A stretch of DNA of 10,429 nucleotides from JAQUQI01 sp041650035 (GCA_041650035.1 JBAZLY010000035.1:1-10429); one strand, 5' to 3'. Positions 1 to 6,486 are shown, numbered from the stretch's first letter. Numbers and translations: made by a program. Notes: generated by a model from the letters alone, not told the origin.

Positions 1-613
1 CCGTTGTTATGCTTATCCCGCCGGCATATTTTATCATATCATCCACAAACGAACCGGACCCGGGACTCATCACAGGATCATGCCATATCTCCATGTATAT
101 CCTGGGCCGGGCATCCGGGCCCCTGCCCTTAATAGACACCTGTATCTGATCAATAGCCCTTATTATGCCATCATTCAACACCGTCGCTTCAGACACCCGG
201 CCCGTAAGGGAGCCTATAAGGATAATATCGTCCATGAGTTCGTTTATGCTCTTAGGGTCCACGGTTACATAATCAATACCAAGACGGCGAAGCATCGAAG
301 CGAGATGGCCTTGTTCCATGCCTGTTATCAATACTAGGTCCGGCTTTAAGGATATTATCCTCTCAATGTTGGGATTACTGAAAGAACCCGCCTTTTCCTT
401 TTTTGCGGCCTCCGGCGGCCATGTGCAAAAACTGGAAACAGCAATAACCTCATCGTTAAGACCAAGCGCGAAGAGTATCTCTGTTGTCGCCGGGGTAAGG
501 GATATTATCCTTTGCCGCGACGGGCCTTCAAAGGCAAGGCAATGCACGAAAGGCGGCACGATTAAGGCCGCTATCAAAAAACAAGAGAATGCCGCGCGTT
601 TATTAAAAGACAT
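1..613 (-). CDS. BtuF-like periplasmic substrate-binding protein of an ABC transporter, 3' end cut by window
   Basis: The frame opens with ATG at 613-611 and stays open for 204 codons to the left edge, so the C-terminal part is missing. Residues 1-27 look like a signal peptide: basic start (NKR), hydrophobic core about 9-24, then HCLA before the mature protein. Residues 36-51 (IISLTPATTEILFALG) and 86-96 (ISLKPDLVLIT) match the N-lobe of the Fe3+-siderophore/cobalamin binding family (PF01497, BtuF/FepB/FhuD). The visible stretch GSGSFVDDMIKYAGG (185-199) fits the start of its second lobe. Such proteins capture B12 or metal chelates and deliver them to a BtuCD-type permease. The ligand cannot be told from this fragment, and no permease or ATPase is in view. 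An AGGA lies 4 bases before the ATG, and the NYN gene ends 19 bases upstream, so it probably belongs to the same transcript. A Cys at residue 25 is not in a good lipobox, which favours a soluble periplasmic form. Confidence 0.85.
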   Translation of the reverse strand, partial: MSFNKRAAFSCFLIAALIVPPFVHCLAFEGPSRQRIISLTPATTEILFALGLNDEVIAVSSFCTWPPEAAKKEKAGSFSNPNIERIISLKPDLVLITGMEQGHLASMLRRLGIDYVTVDPKSINELMDDIILIGSLTGRVSEATVLNDGIIRAIDQIQVSIKGRGPDARPRIYMEIWHDPVMSPGSGSFVDDMIKYAGGISITT

Positions 614-632
614 ACGATCCTGTTTTCATGCT

Positions 633-1064
633 TCAAGAATAGCTTCTTTCATCAATCCGCCTGCGAATGGCATCCGCGCAATTTCTTGCCTCATCGCCAA
701 AACATACCGCGCTCATGGTAAAAGCGCCTATGCCTGTTACGAAATTTCGTATCTGCCTGTCATCGGTAACCACAATGACCTTCCGCTTATTATCAAGCTT
801 GTATATGATTGACTCAATAACCGAATCCGCCGTTTCATCGGCCTGCGAAAATACCACGATGGGGTTTTTACCGTCAAGCTCCCTTCTGCGGCCGTTTCCG
901 TCATATACGATAACACATTCAGCATGATAATAATCGCAATACGCCTCGGACATAGCCAGAAGCGCGTCGCGGGCATGGTCAATACTCCTCCGGCAAGCCT
1001 TTATCAGGGCCGGTATCTTATGGACAAGATTATATCCGTCAATTAATACGAGACACGAATACAT
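633..1064 (-). CDS. YacP-like NYN domain protein, predicted ribonuclease
   Basis: This 143-residue protein has the features of the YacP/Rae1-like NYN (PIN-like) family (PF05991). It has an N-terminal beta strand ending in IDGYNLVH (8-15), VIVYDGNG (51-58), an acidic helix start ADETADSVIE (75-84), and VVTDDRQIRN (98-107). The Asp residues at 9, 55, 80, 101 and 102 probably form the metal-binding centre of a PIN-like nuclease. Family members cleave RNA, and Rae1 of Bacillus acts on mRNA at the ribosome. That role is not shown here. Two starts are possible: GTG at 1082 and ATG at 1064. I chose the ATG because the domain begins at once after it and a GGAGG lies 11 bases upstream, at the GTG itself. 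The gene overlaps the end of the COG2426 gene by 26 bases, so translation is probably coupled. The protein is shorter than YacP (about 170 residues). Confidence 0.82.
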   Translation of the reverse strand: MYSCLVLIDGYNLVHKIPALIKACRRSIDHARDALLAMSEAYCDYYHAECVIVYDGNGRRRELDGKNPIVVFSQADETADSVIESIIYKLDNKRKVIVVTDDRQIRNFVTGIGAFTMSAVCFGDEARNCADAIRRRIDERSYS

Positions 1065-1548
1065 TATACAACACGCCTCCACCGGTCAGACATAACACGG
1101 ACACGATAAGAGAGGCCGCGCATACCCCAAGGAATATTGCCAGAAACGAATGCCAGAAACGCATCTTAAAAAGCCCTGCCGCCACACATCCTGTCCACGC
1201 CCCTGTTACTGGCAGGGGTAGCGCGACAAACAGCATAAGCCCTAAGAACTCGCATTTTTCCATGAGCCGGGAACGGTGTCTTGCGCGTTCAAACAACCAA
1301 TGAAAGAACCCGGCAAAAGGCTTAAAACGGTTCATATAACCTGATACGGGCTTAAGCAAGAGTAATACAGGGACAACAGGTATCATATTGCCTATAATAG
1401 AAAATAATAAGACTCTCTTTATATCAATGCCCATTAACAGGCCTACAGGGATAGCCCCCCTTACCTCAAGAACGGGCATGGCCGCCACAACGGTAATCAT
1501 CGCTTCCCCGGGTAAAAAACGGATATTCTCAAGAACCGCGGTTATCAT
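1039..1548 (-). CDS. COG2426 small multidrug export family membrane protein
   Basis: This is a 169-residue, strongly hydrophobic protein of the family named small multidrug export protein (PF06695, COG2426). Two signatures are visible: LEVRGAIP (27-34), matching the E-x-R-G-A-I-P motif after the first hydrophobic segment, and PLPVTGAWTG (111-120), the conserved proline-rich P-L-P-x-T-G-A-W-x-G loop. Hydrophobic stretches suitable as membrane segments lie at about 16-38, 44-66, 102-125 and 131-163. A basic stretch at about 85-98 (ERARHRSRLMEK) is probably cytoplasmic. The paired amphipathic motifs resemble the inverted re-entrant elements of DedA/SNARE-associated proteins, which suggests lipid or small-molecule transport across the inner membrane. 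The export name is by similarity only. The start ATG is preceded by AGGA at 9 bases, and the glycosyltransferase gene ends 4 bases upstream. Its last 26 bases are shared with the NYN gene. Confidence 0.85.
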   Translation of the reverse strand: MITAVLENIRFLPGEAMITVVAAMPVLEVRGAIPVGLLMGIDIKRVLLFSIIGNMIPVVPVLLLLKPVSGYMNRFKPFAGFFHWLFERARHRSRLMEKCEFLGLMLFVALPLPVTGAWTGCVAAGLFKMRFWHSFLAIFLGVCAASLIVSVLCLTGGGVLYNVFVSRIN

Positions 1549-1552
1549 AAAT

Positions 1553-2221
1553 TCATTTCCTTATGATCATATGCGTTATTATAAACCTGATAAACCGAAA
1601 GGTGTCCCTTATGGGCCGTATCTTACTGGTCTCGCCAGCATATATGGATTTCACGGGCACGGAACCTATGCGGAAACCTTTTCTCGCGATCTTAATCAGC
1701 ATCTCCGATTCTATCTCAAATTTACGAGACCTCATATCTATAGCGGAGATGGCATCCCTCGTAAACAGCCTGTAGCCGCACTGGGTATCCAATACGCGCT
1801 GGCGGGACAAGACCGATATTACGCGGGACATAAACGTGTTTGTGATAACCCTTATCGGCGGCATACCACGAGGGTCATCCATCCTGTTGCCTATGATCAC
1901 GCAACAGCAACAATCCTTGATCTTGTCCAAAAAACGAGGGATATCATCTGGGTCATGCTGCCCATCAGCATCCATTGTAAAAAAAAGCTCATAACCGCGG
2001 CTCAAGGAATAATCAAAACCGCTTCTTAATGCCAGCCCCTTACCGCTTCTGCGCGCGTTGCGTATAACATACGCGCCGGCCCGGCTTGCGGCAATATACG
2101 TATTATCGGAAGACCCGTCATCGATAACTATGGCATCAACACCAAACCGCTTAACTCCTTCTACCACAAGGCCTATCGTCGAGGCCTCATTGAAGGCGGG
2201 GATTATCGCGCATATCTTCAT
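1553..2221 (-). CDS. Family 2 glycosyltransferase, DPM1-like (dolichyl/polyprenyl-phosphate sugar transferase type)
   Basis: A 222-residue GT-A fold enzyme of the DPM1-like GT2 group. The order of motifs is typical: IIPAFNEASTIG (6-17), the nucleotide-binding IDDGSSDNT (33-41), RNARRSGKGLALRSGF (54-69), the metal-binding DADGQHD (84-90), and DTQCGYRLF (145-153) near the acceptor site. Such enzymes move a sugar from GDP- or UDP-sugar to a polyprenyl phosphate or similar acceptor on the cytoplasmic face. There is no C-terminal membrane domain like that of GtrB/ArnC proteins, so it is the short soluble or peripheral type. Sugar and acceptor cannot be read from sequence. The gene starts 2 bases after the acyltransferase stop and ends 4 bases before the COG2426 gene, inside an envelope-lipid cluster. 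Only a poorly spaced GGGG precedes the start, consistent with coupled translation. A run of four cysteines at residues 104-107 is unusual. Confidence 0.88.
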   Translation of the reverse strand: MKICAIIPAFNEASTIGLVVEGVKRFGVDAIVIDDGSSDNTYIAASRAGAYVIRNARRSGKGLALRSGFDYSLSRGYELFFTMDADGQHDPDDIPRFLDKIKDCCCCVIIGNRMDDPRGMPPIRVITNTFMSRVISVLSRQRVLDTQCGYRLFTRDAISAIDMRSRKFEIESEMLIKIARKGFRIGSVPVKSIYAGETSKIRPIRDTFRFIRFIITHMIIRK

Positions 2222-2223
2222 GG

Positions 2224-3096
2224 CTATTCAGCACCCCATGCTATCCTTTGCCAATATCTCCTGAACACAAACCATTGCTCGGGATGCCTTCTGATCACAT
2301 CCTCCATCACCCGGACAACATCATTGGTCACCTTGATAAGATCTTCATGCTCATTATGCGTCGCAACAGGCAGGATAGGTTTCATGATCTTCAGCGTGAA
2401 GGTATCATCCGCGTTCCTGAGCATGAAAATAGGCAATATAGAACATTGCCTTTTACGGCTAAAAAGGGCCGGGCCTTTCGGTATAATGGTTTTTTTGCCA
2501 AAAAAATCAACCTCAAAACCGTTATTAAAATAATCCCTGTCGGAAAGCAGTGCAACGGCCCGGTTCTCGGACAGCGATTTAAAACACCTGCGCACAGCCG
2601 CCCCAACAGGTATTACTTTAACGCCTTTTATGTTCCTCTGCCGGTTAAAAAAGGTATCAATATTTTCATGCTTATGGATAAGCGCGACTACATCAAGCGG
2701 TACGCCTATTGCCGATAATGCTATTCCGCCGAGCTCCCAATTGCCGATATGCGCAGAGGTCAGTATAACCCCTTTGCCCTTTTTAAGTTCCTGCCCCAGG
2801 TAATGTCTCCCTTCCACTGTCACGTATCTATCTATATAATCTTTATCTATTACCGAAAACCTGAAGAAGTCCACGAGATATTTGCCGAAATTAAAAAAAA
2901 CACTATTTCTGATCCGCTTAAGCGAGGCTATGTCCCGTCCTGGAAAGATAGCCTGAAGATTATCCATGACAGCCCGGCTGTCCCTGAATGAGGCAAACCT
3001 ATATAAGGTGGAGACAAAACGCGCTATCGCATAACCAGTCTTTAGCGGGGTGGTTAAAGCCAGGAAGATCCCTATCTTATAAAGGGTAAAAAGCAT
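2224..3096 (-). CDS. LpxL/HtrB-like lysophospholipid (lipid A) acyltransferase
   Basis: This 290-residue protein belongs to the bacterial lipid A biosynthesis acyltransferase family (PF03279). A hydrophobic N-terminal segment (about 8-30) should anchor it in the inner membrane. The catalytic H-x4-D/E motif appears as HIGNWE (H116, E121). Downstream are SDRDYFNNG (185-193), with FFGKKTIIPKGPALFSRK following, and the C-terminal HPEQWFVFRRYW (271-282), all typical of LpxL/HtrB homologues. The family transfers acyl chains from acyl-ACP to Kdo-lipid A, phosphatidylinositol mannosides or other glycolipids. Length is close to the family norm of about 300. No lpxA/B/C/D/K gene is in view. The next gene upstream is a glycolipid synthase homologue, so the acceptor may be a glycolipid rather than lipid A, which is inference. 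The start ATG has GGAG 9 bases upstream, inside the end of the upstream gene, with a 3-base gap between the genes. Confidence 0.9.
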   Translation of the reverse strand: MLFTLYKIGIFLALTTPLKTGYAIARFVSTLYRFASFRDSRAVMDNLQAIFPGRDIASLKRIRNSVFFNFGKYLVDFFRFSVIDKDYIDRYVTVEGRHYLGQELKKGKGVILTSAHIGNWELGGIALSAIGVPLDVVALIHKHENIDTFFNRQRNIKGVKVIPVGAAVRRCFKSLSENRAVALLSDRDYFNNGFEVDFFGKKTIIPKGPALFSRKRQCSILPIFMLRNADDTFTLKIMKPILPVATHNEHEDLIKVTNDVVRVMEDVIRRHPEQWFVFRRYWQRIAWGAE

Positions 3097-3099
3097 TTC

Positions 3100-4218
3100 C
3101 TATATCTCCAAAAGTGTCTTAGCTATATCTATGGCGGAAGAAGGCCTGGCTATATTTTCAATAGCTTTTTTCATGTCCTCAAGCTTAGCCTTCGCGACGC
3201 ATAAGTTATCAACCAGTATCGCGAGATCCTCTTCCGTTTTGGCCCTGACAGCGGCCCCATTTTGCAATAAAAATTCCGTGTTCTTGGCCTCCTGGCCGGG
3301 TATGGGGTTTATTATAATAATAGGCACATGCTTGGCAAGGGCCTCGGAGGCGGTAAGCCCGCCGGGTTTGGTGATAATCAAGTCCGACATGTCCATAAGT
3401 TCATCTATATTTTCAGCATAGCCGATAACAAAAACCTTCTTATTCATCCTGCCCGCGCGGCGTGTAAGATACGCGTTCAACCTGCTGTTTGTGCCCGAGA
3501 CAACAATCATCTGTATATCAGAGTTTATCCTATCGAGCGAATGCACAACCTTTTTGATGGGGCCAAGCCCTCCACTGCCGCCCATGATAAGAACCGTTTT
3601 CTTGTAGGGATCAAGGCCAAGGGACATTCGGGAGCGGACCTTGTCACAGCGAATATTGAACTTGATATCAATAGGCACCCCAGTAACCTTGATCTTTTCA
3701 GACGACACACCGTTTGAGATGAGCCTGTCCCGGGCATCATCCGACGCTACCGCGTAAAGATCCACAGAATCATATATCCAGTAAGAATGCGGATAAAAAT
3801 CGGTGAGAACACCGATAAGAGGCAGGCTGCTATTATGGGTAACCTTATAATCGGCTATCATGCCGCACGGAAAGGCCTGGGTACAGGCCACAACATCAGG
3901 CTTGAGATCATTGATAAGGTTTTTCATTTTGGAACCATTATACCTGTGCATCATATCTTTCAGGGCCTTGGTATTTTTGACAACTCGGGGGTTATCATAA
4001 AGATACTCCCAAACCTCGGGTGTCCTTTTTATAATACCGTTATATGTCCTGTTGATAATACGTTCAAGTATCGGATTAGTATAATGGAATGAATTGATGC
4101 TATATATCTGCGTGTCCGGTTTTAGATACCGCAAGGCCTTTTCTATCGCCATCGCGGCACGGTGATGTCCGGAAAGCACGGATATATAAAGAAGGAGTAT
4201 CTTTTTAGGTCTTTGCAT
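3100..4218 (-). CDS. GT28-family glycosyltransferase, MGDG synthase / processive diacylglycerol glucosyltransferase-like
   Basis: A 372-residue GT-B enzyme resembling plant and bacterial monogalactosyldiacylglycerol synthases and UgtP. The N-terminal domain starts LLLYISVLSGHHRAAMAIEKAL (first residue L8), with the G-H-x-R/A-A acceptor-side motif (17-22), and contains PDVVACTQAFPCG (107-119) and GVLTDFYPHSYW (136-147), the family T-D-F-x-x-H-x-x-W segment. The C-terminal domain has GGSGGLGP (213-220) and the donor-binding TKPGGLTASEALAKHVPIII (283-302), followed by IPGQEAKN (306-313). The enzyme should transfer Glc or Gal from a UDP-sugar to diacylglycerol at the inner membrane; related MurG uses GlcNAc. 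Length fits the family (about 370-400). Only 6 bases separate it from the aminotransferase gene, and no good Shine-Dalgarno is visible, so it may be translated by coupling. Followed by an acyltransferase and a GT2, it points to glycolipid synthesis. Confidence 0.88.
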   Translation of the reverse strand: MQRPKKILLLYISVLSGHHRAAMAIEKALRYLKPDTQIYSINSFHYTNPILERIINRTYNGIIKRTPEVWEYLYDNPRVVKNTKALKDMMHRYNGSKMKNLINDLKPDVVACTQAFPCGMIADYKVTHNSSLPLIGVLTDFYPHSYWIYDSVDLYAVASDDARDRLISNGVSSEKIKVTGVPIDIKFNIRCDKVRSRMSLGLDPYKKTVLIMGGSGGLGPIKKVVHSLDRINSDIQMIVVSGTNSRLNAYLTRRAGRMNKKVFVIGYAENIDELMDMSDLIITKPGGLTASEALAKHVPIIIINPIPGQEAKNTEFLLQNGAAVRAKTEEDLAILVDNLCVAKAKLEDMKKAIENIARPSSAIDIAKTLLEI

Positions 4219-4224
4219 CTATAA

Positions 4225-5415
4225 TCATGTTTTAAGAAAGCTGTCAATACGCTCAATGGCTGTTTTCAGGCGCTCCTGCGTATCTACAAGAGCGAAACGT
4301 ACATATCCTTCACCGTATTCGCCAAAACCCGTGCCGGGGGCAACCGCTACCCCGGCCTCATCGATAAGCAGAGAGGCAAATTCCATTGAGGTAAGGGCGC
4401 TGTATTTCGGAGGTATGTGCGCCCATATATAAAATGTGGCCTTCGGCTTTTCAACAGTCCAGCCTATTCTGTTCAGCCCGTCCACAAACAGGTCTCTTCT
4501 CTTCCTGTAAGTTTCAACCAGCTCTTTCACACAATCCTGCGGACCTGTCAAGGCCTTTGCCGCGGCAAATTGTATAGCCTTGAATATGCCGAAATCAACG
4601 TAAGATTTAGTTTTTGCCAATGAGCTAAGTATATCCCTGTTACCAACGACAAAACCTATTCTCCATCCGGCCATGTTATAGGACTTGGAAAGCGTGTGAA
4701 ACTCAATAACATTGGCACCCTTAGCACCTTCTGCCTCCATAATACTTGCGGCCTTATACCCGTCAAATACTATGTCGGAATATGCCAGGTCATGCGCTAT
4801 TATAAGCCCTGGCTTATCCTTGGCCCAATCCAACACCTGTTGAAAAAAATCCTTATCGGCCACAGCCGTCGTCGGATTATGGGGATAACTAATAAAAAGC
4901 AGTTTTGCCATCCGCACAATCTCCGGACTTAACGCCTTAAGATCCGGCTTAAAATTGTGCTCTATTGTCATTGGGATATTGTATAGGATGCCACCCGCCA
5001 TGATGACACCATTAAAATGAACCGGGTAGGCCGGATTCGGCACCAGGGCTATGTCGTCCTGATTTAAAAAGGCCAGCGACAGATGGGCTATACCCTCCTT
5101 TGATCCGATAAGCGGCAAGACCTCACTGCCGGCATCAAGGTCTACATCAAACCTTTGTTTATACCACTGCGCTATAGCCTGCCTAAGGGTCTTTTCAGCA
5201 TCACCGCCCGGCCTGGAATACCTGTGATTTTCGTTGATACGGACCTGACTGCAAAGTTCATCAACTATATGACCCGGCGTGGGTAAATCGGGATTGCCCA
5301 TGCCTAAATCAATAATATCAATACCCCTGGCCACAGCCTTGGCTTTCAGGTCATCGATTATGGTAAAAAGGTATAAAGGCAGCCTCCGCATCCTGTTCGC
5401 TTCATGCATAGACAT
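4225..5415 (-). CDS. Class I/II PLP aminotransferase, AlaC / LL-diaminopimelate aminotransferase-like
   Basis: A 396-residue fold-type I PLP enzyme (PF00155). Visible features are DLGMGNPDLPTPGHIVDEL (36-54), the phosphate-site GSKEGIAHLSLAFL (104-117), YPHNPTTA with N180, HDLAYSDIVFDG with D209 and Y212, the Schiff-base lysine K244 in TLSKSYNMAGWRIGFVVGN (241-259) with R252, and the substrate-carboxylate arginine R373 in YVRFAL. The HDLAYSDIVFDG block and the KSYVDFG segment are closest, from memory, to the E. coli AlaC alanine transaminase. GSKEGIAHL also occurs in the DapL group, which makes LL-diaminopimelate from tetrahydrodipicolinate. I cannot choose between alanine and lysine/peptidoglycan roles. 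The ATG directly follows the TAG of the lipoyl-domain gene, so the two should be co-translated. A second ATG lies 6 bases downstream. An alanine/pyruvate role would fit the lipoyl neighbour, which is inference. Confidence 0.88.
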   Translation of the reverse strand: MSMHEANRMRRLPLYLFTIIDDLKAKAVARGIDIIDLGMGNPDLPTPGHIVDELCSQVRINENHRYSRPGGDAEKTLRQAIAQWYKQRFDVDLDAGSEVLPLIGSKEGIAHLSLAFLNQDDIALVPNPAYPVHFNGVIMAGGILYNIPMTIEHNFKPDLKALSPEIVRMAKLLFISYPHNPTTAVADKDFFQQVLDWAKDKPGLIIAHDLAYSDIVFDGYKAASIMEAEGAKGANVIEFHTLSKSYNMAGWRIGFVVGNRDILSSLAKTKSYVDFGIFKAIQFAAAKALTGPQDCVKELVETYRKRRDLFVDGLNRIGWTVEKPKATFYIWAHIPPKYSALTSMEFASLLIDEAGVAVAPGTGFGEYGEGYVRFALVDTQERLKTAIERIDSFLKT

Positions 5416-5658
5416 CTATTTCAGGCCCTCTTCTATACAACCGATGATATCGCCTACATGAACATCCTGGCCCTCTTCAACATTCCTGGATACAAGCCTG
5501 CCCGATGCCGCCGCCGGCACATTGAATGTCGCCTTATCGGTAAGCATCTCCACAAGATCATCTCCTTTTTCCACAAACTCTCCGATATCCTTGTGCCAAA
5601 AGGAGACAACAGCCTTGTCCACTCCTTCAGCAAGTTTCGGTAATCTTAATTCCGTCAT
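5416..5658 (-). CDS. Free-standing lipoyl (biotinyl_lipoyl) domain protein
   Basis: The 80 residues form exactly one lipoyl domain (PF00364) and nothing else. It starts with the E2-type strand ELRLPKLAEGVDKAVVSFW, continues GEFVEKGDDLVEMLTDKATF, and ends GRLVSRNVEEGQDVHVGDII. The lipoylation lysine is K42 in the turn D41-K42-A43, the classical DKA motif; a biotin carrier would show M-K-M. It resembles the N-terminal domain of pyruvate or branched-chain dehydrogenase E2, but no linker, subunit-binding domain or catalytic domain follows. The stop TAG directly abuts the next start codon, so it is a designed short gene rather than a frameshifted E2. It could serve as a diffusible acyl or aminomethyl carrier working with the E3 and LipB encoded just upstream. 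It is the first gene after a strong-looking promoter and has a good ribosome binding site. Its partner enzymes are unknown. Confidence 0.88.
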   Translation of the reverse strand: MTELRLPKLAEGVDKAVVSFWHKDIGEFVEKGDDLVEMLTDKATFNVPAAASGRLVSRNVEEGQDVHVGDIIGCIEEGLK

Positions 5659-5666
5659 TATAGCAA

Positions 5667-5673
5667 CCCCCTT
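5667..5673 (-). promoter_or_regulatory. Ribosome binding site of the lipoyl-domain gene
   Basis: AAGGGGG lies 8 bases upstream of the ATG at 5658. It is among the strongest Shine-Dalgarno matches in the window and confirms this start for the short gene. Confidence 0.65.
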
Positions 5674-5682
5674 GATTGTGTA

Positions 5683-5711
5683 ACAATTATACTAAAACAT
5701 TATATAGTTGT
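5683..5711. repeat. Imperfect inverted repeat over the promoter, possible operator
   Basis: On the plus strand ACAATTATA (5683-5691) and TATAGTTGT (5703-5711) form a dyad with 8 of 9 matching positions and an 11-base spacer. The arm centres are 20 bases apart, about two helical turns. The left arm covers the -10 box and the right arm runs into the -35 box, where a repressor dimer could block polymerase. The arms are AT-rich and partly made of the promoter boxes themselves, so chance is a real possibility. Confidence 0.35.
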
Positions 5712-5714
5712 CAC
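5686..5714 (-). promoter_or_regulatory. Sigma-70-type promoter of the lipoyl/aminotransferase/envelope unit
   Basis: On the minus strand GTGACA (5714-5709, one mismatch to TTGACA) is followed after exactly 17 bases by a perfect TATAAT (5691-5686). Transcription would start near 5679, about 20 bases before the ATG at 5658, leaving just enough leader for the AAGGGGG site. This is the only promoter in the window that matches both boxes with ideal spacing, and it lies in the largest intergenic gap. The seven genes to the left follow without a gap that would need another promoter. Confidence 0.65.
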
Positions 5715-5762
5715 GATTTTTTTAAGGCACTGTTTTTATTTTAGGCGGATGACCTTGCAGGA

Positions 5763-5797
5763 GACTAAAAAAGTCGGGGATCACACCCGGTACCCCC
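5763..5797 (-). terminator. Possible rho-independent terminator after lipB
   Basis: Read on the minus strand, GGGGGT (5797-5792) can pair with ATCCCC (5781-5776) around a 10-base loop, giving a 6-bp stem that includes one G-U pair. After three bases comes TTTTTT (5772-5767). It begins 26 bases after the lipB stop and precedes the next promoter, the right place for a terminator. The stem is short and the U-tract is also the loop of a second small palindrome (GACT, five bases, AGTC, 5763-5775), so termination may be weak or conditional. Confidence 0.45.
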
Positions 5798-5823
5798 AGC
5801 ATCTAATACTCAAATGGGGCTTT

Positions 5824-6471
5824 TCAAAAATCCCGTGCTGATATCCTGAAGACATCTTCAAAGGCGCGGACTATCCCCCGCTTCAGAGGCATCATGGCGA
5901 CAGGTGTCTTTAGTATTCTCTGCATTGATGTTATCTCTATCCCTTTATATCCGCAAGGATTTATCATATCAAAATATTCCAATCTGGTATTGACGTTAAG
6001 GGCAAGTCCATGATATGTTATCCAGTTGCTGGCCCCGATACCCATAGAAGCAATCTTGCCTGTATCTGTCCAACACCCCGTGCGGCCTGCCACCCTGAAG
6101 GCCTCTACACCATAACCTTTGAGCAAACGTATAACAACCTCTTCCATATCACGCAAAAATTTATGCATATCCCTTGTCAGCATGTTTAGATCAAAAACCG
6201 GGTAACATACAAGCTGCCCGGGACCGTGAAAGGTAATATCTCCGCCTCGATCGGTACGGACTATGTCTATACCCAAAGACCTGATCCTGCTACGCTCAAG
6301 CAGGATATTATCATCAGACGCTGAACGGCCGAGGGTAAAAACAGGCGTGTGTTCCGCCAATATAACCACGCCGGATAACAGACCCGATCTCACCTGGCCC
6401 AAGATCTCCTTTTGGATAAGAAAGGCCTTGTTAAAATCAATCAGCCCGAGATCTAATATCTTATAATTCAT
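5824..6471 (-). CDS. lipB: Octanoyl-[acyl-carrier-protein]:protein N-octanoyltransferase LipB
   Basis: LipB moves octanoate from octanoyl-ACP to the lysine of lipoyl domains in the cytoplasm; LipA then inserts sulfur. Family marks are all present. Numbered from an upstream TTG at 6483, they are GRSAS (52-56), the hallmark RGGDITFHGPGQ (79-90), GRTGCW (133-138), the catalytic lysine K143 in KIASMGIG, YHGLALNVN (157-165), and the catalytic cysteine C177 in MINPCGYKG. From the preferred ATG at 6471 the protein has 215 residues, the usual size. The ATG is preferred because homologues begin just before the Y-x-I-x-D-L-G strand. Neither start has a clear Shine-Dalgarno, and the gene lies 15 bases after the lpd stop (3 for the TTG), so coupled translation is likely. 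Pairing with E3 and a nearby lipoyl carrier makes biological sense. Confidence 0.94.
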   Translation of the reverse strand: MNYKILDLGLIDFNKAFLIQKEILGQVRSGLLSGVVILAEHTPVFTLGRSASDDNILLERSRIRSLGIDIVRTDRGGDITFHGPGQLVCYPVFDLNMLTRDMHKFLRDMEEVVIRLLKGYGVEAFRVAGRTGCWTDTGKIASMGIGASNWITYHGLALNVNTRLEYFDMINPCGYKGIEITSMQRILKTPVAMMPLKRGIVRAFEDVFRISARDF

Positions 6472-6486
6472 TGAGTTGTTCAAACA

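Noticed and set aside
536..541. Cys25 of the BtuF-like protein as a lipoprotein anchor
   Set aside because: The preceding residues FVH do not fit the lipobox pattern of small residues at -1 and Leu-like at -3.
318..812. A 164-codon open frame on the plus strand
   Set aside because: It is antisense to the BtuF-like and NYN genes, both of which have strong family motifs.
1388..2029. A 213-codon open frame on the plus strand
   Set aside because: It lies antisense to the clear COG2426 and GT2 genes, crosses their boundary, and its translation shows no recognisable domain and a composition typical of shadow frames.
5416..5658. Lipoyl-domain gene as a broken remnant of a longer E2 gene
   Set aside because: The frame ends cleanly after the domain, the next bases are the start and coding sequence of an unrelated intact aminotransferase, and the promoter and ribosome site are well formed.
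6472..6483. TTG at 6483 as the lipB start
   Set aside because: Not excluded, but it lacks a Shine-Dalgarno and adds four residues not expected from homologues; the ATG at 6471 is preferred.
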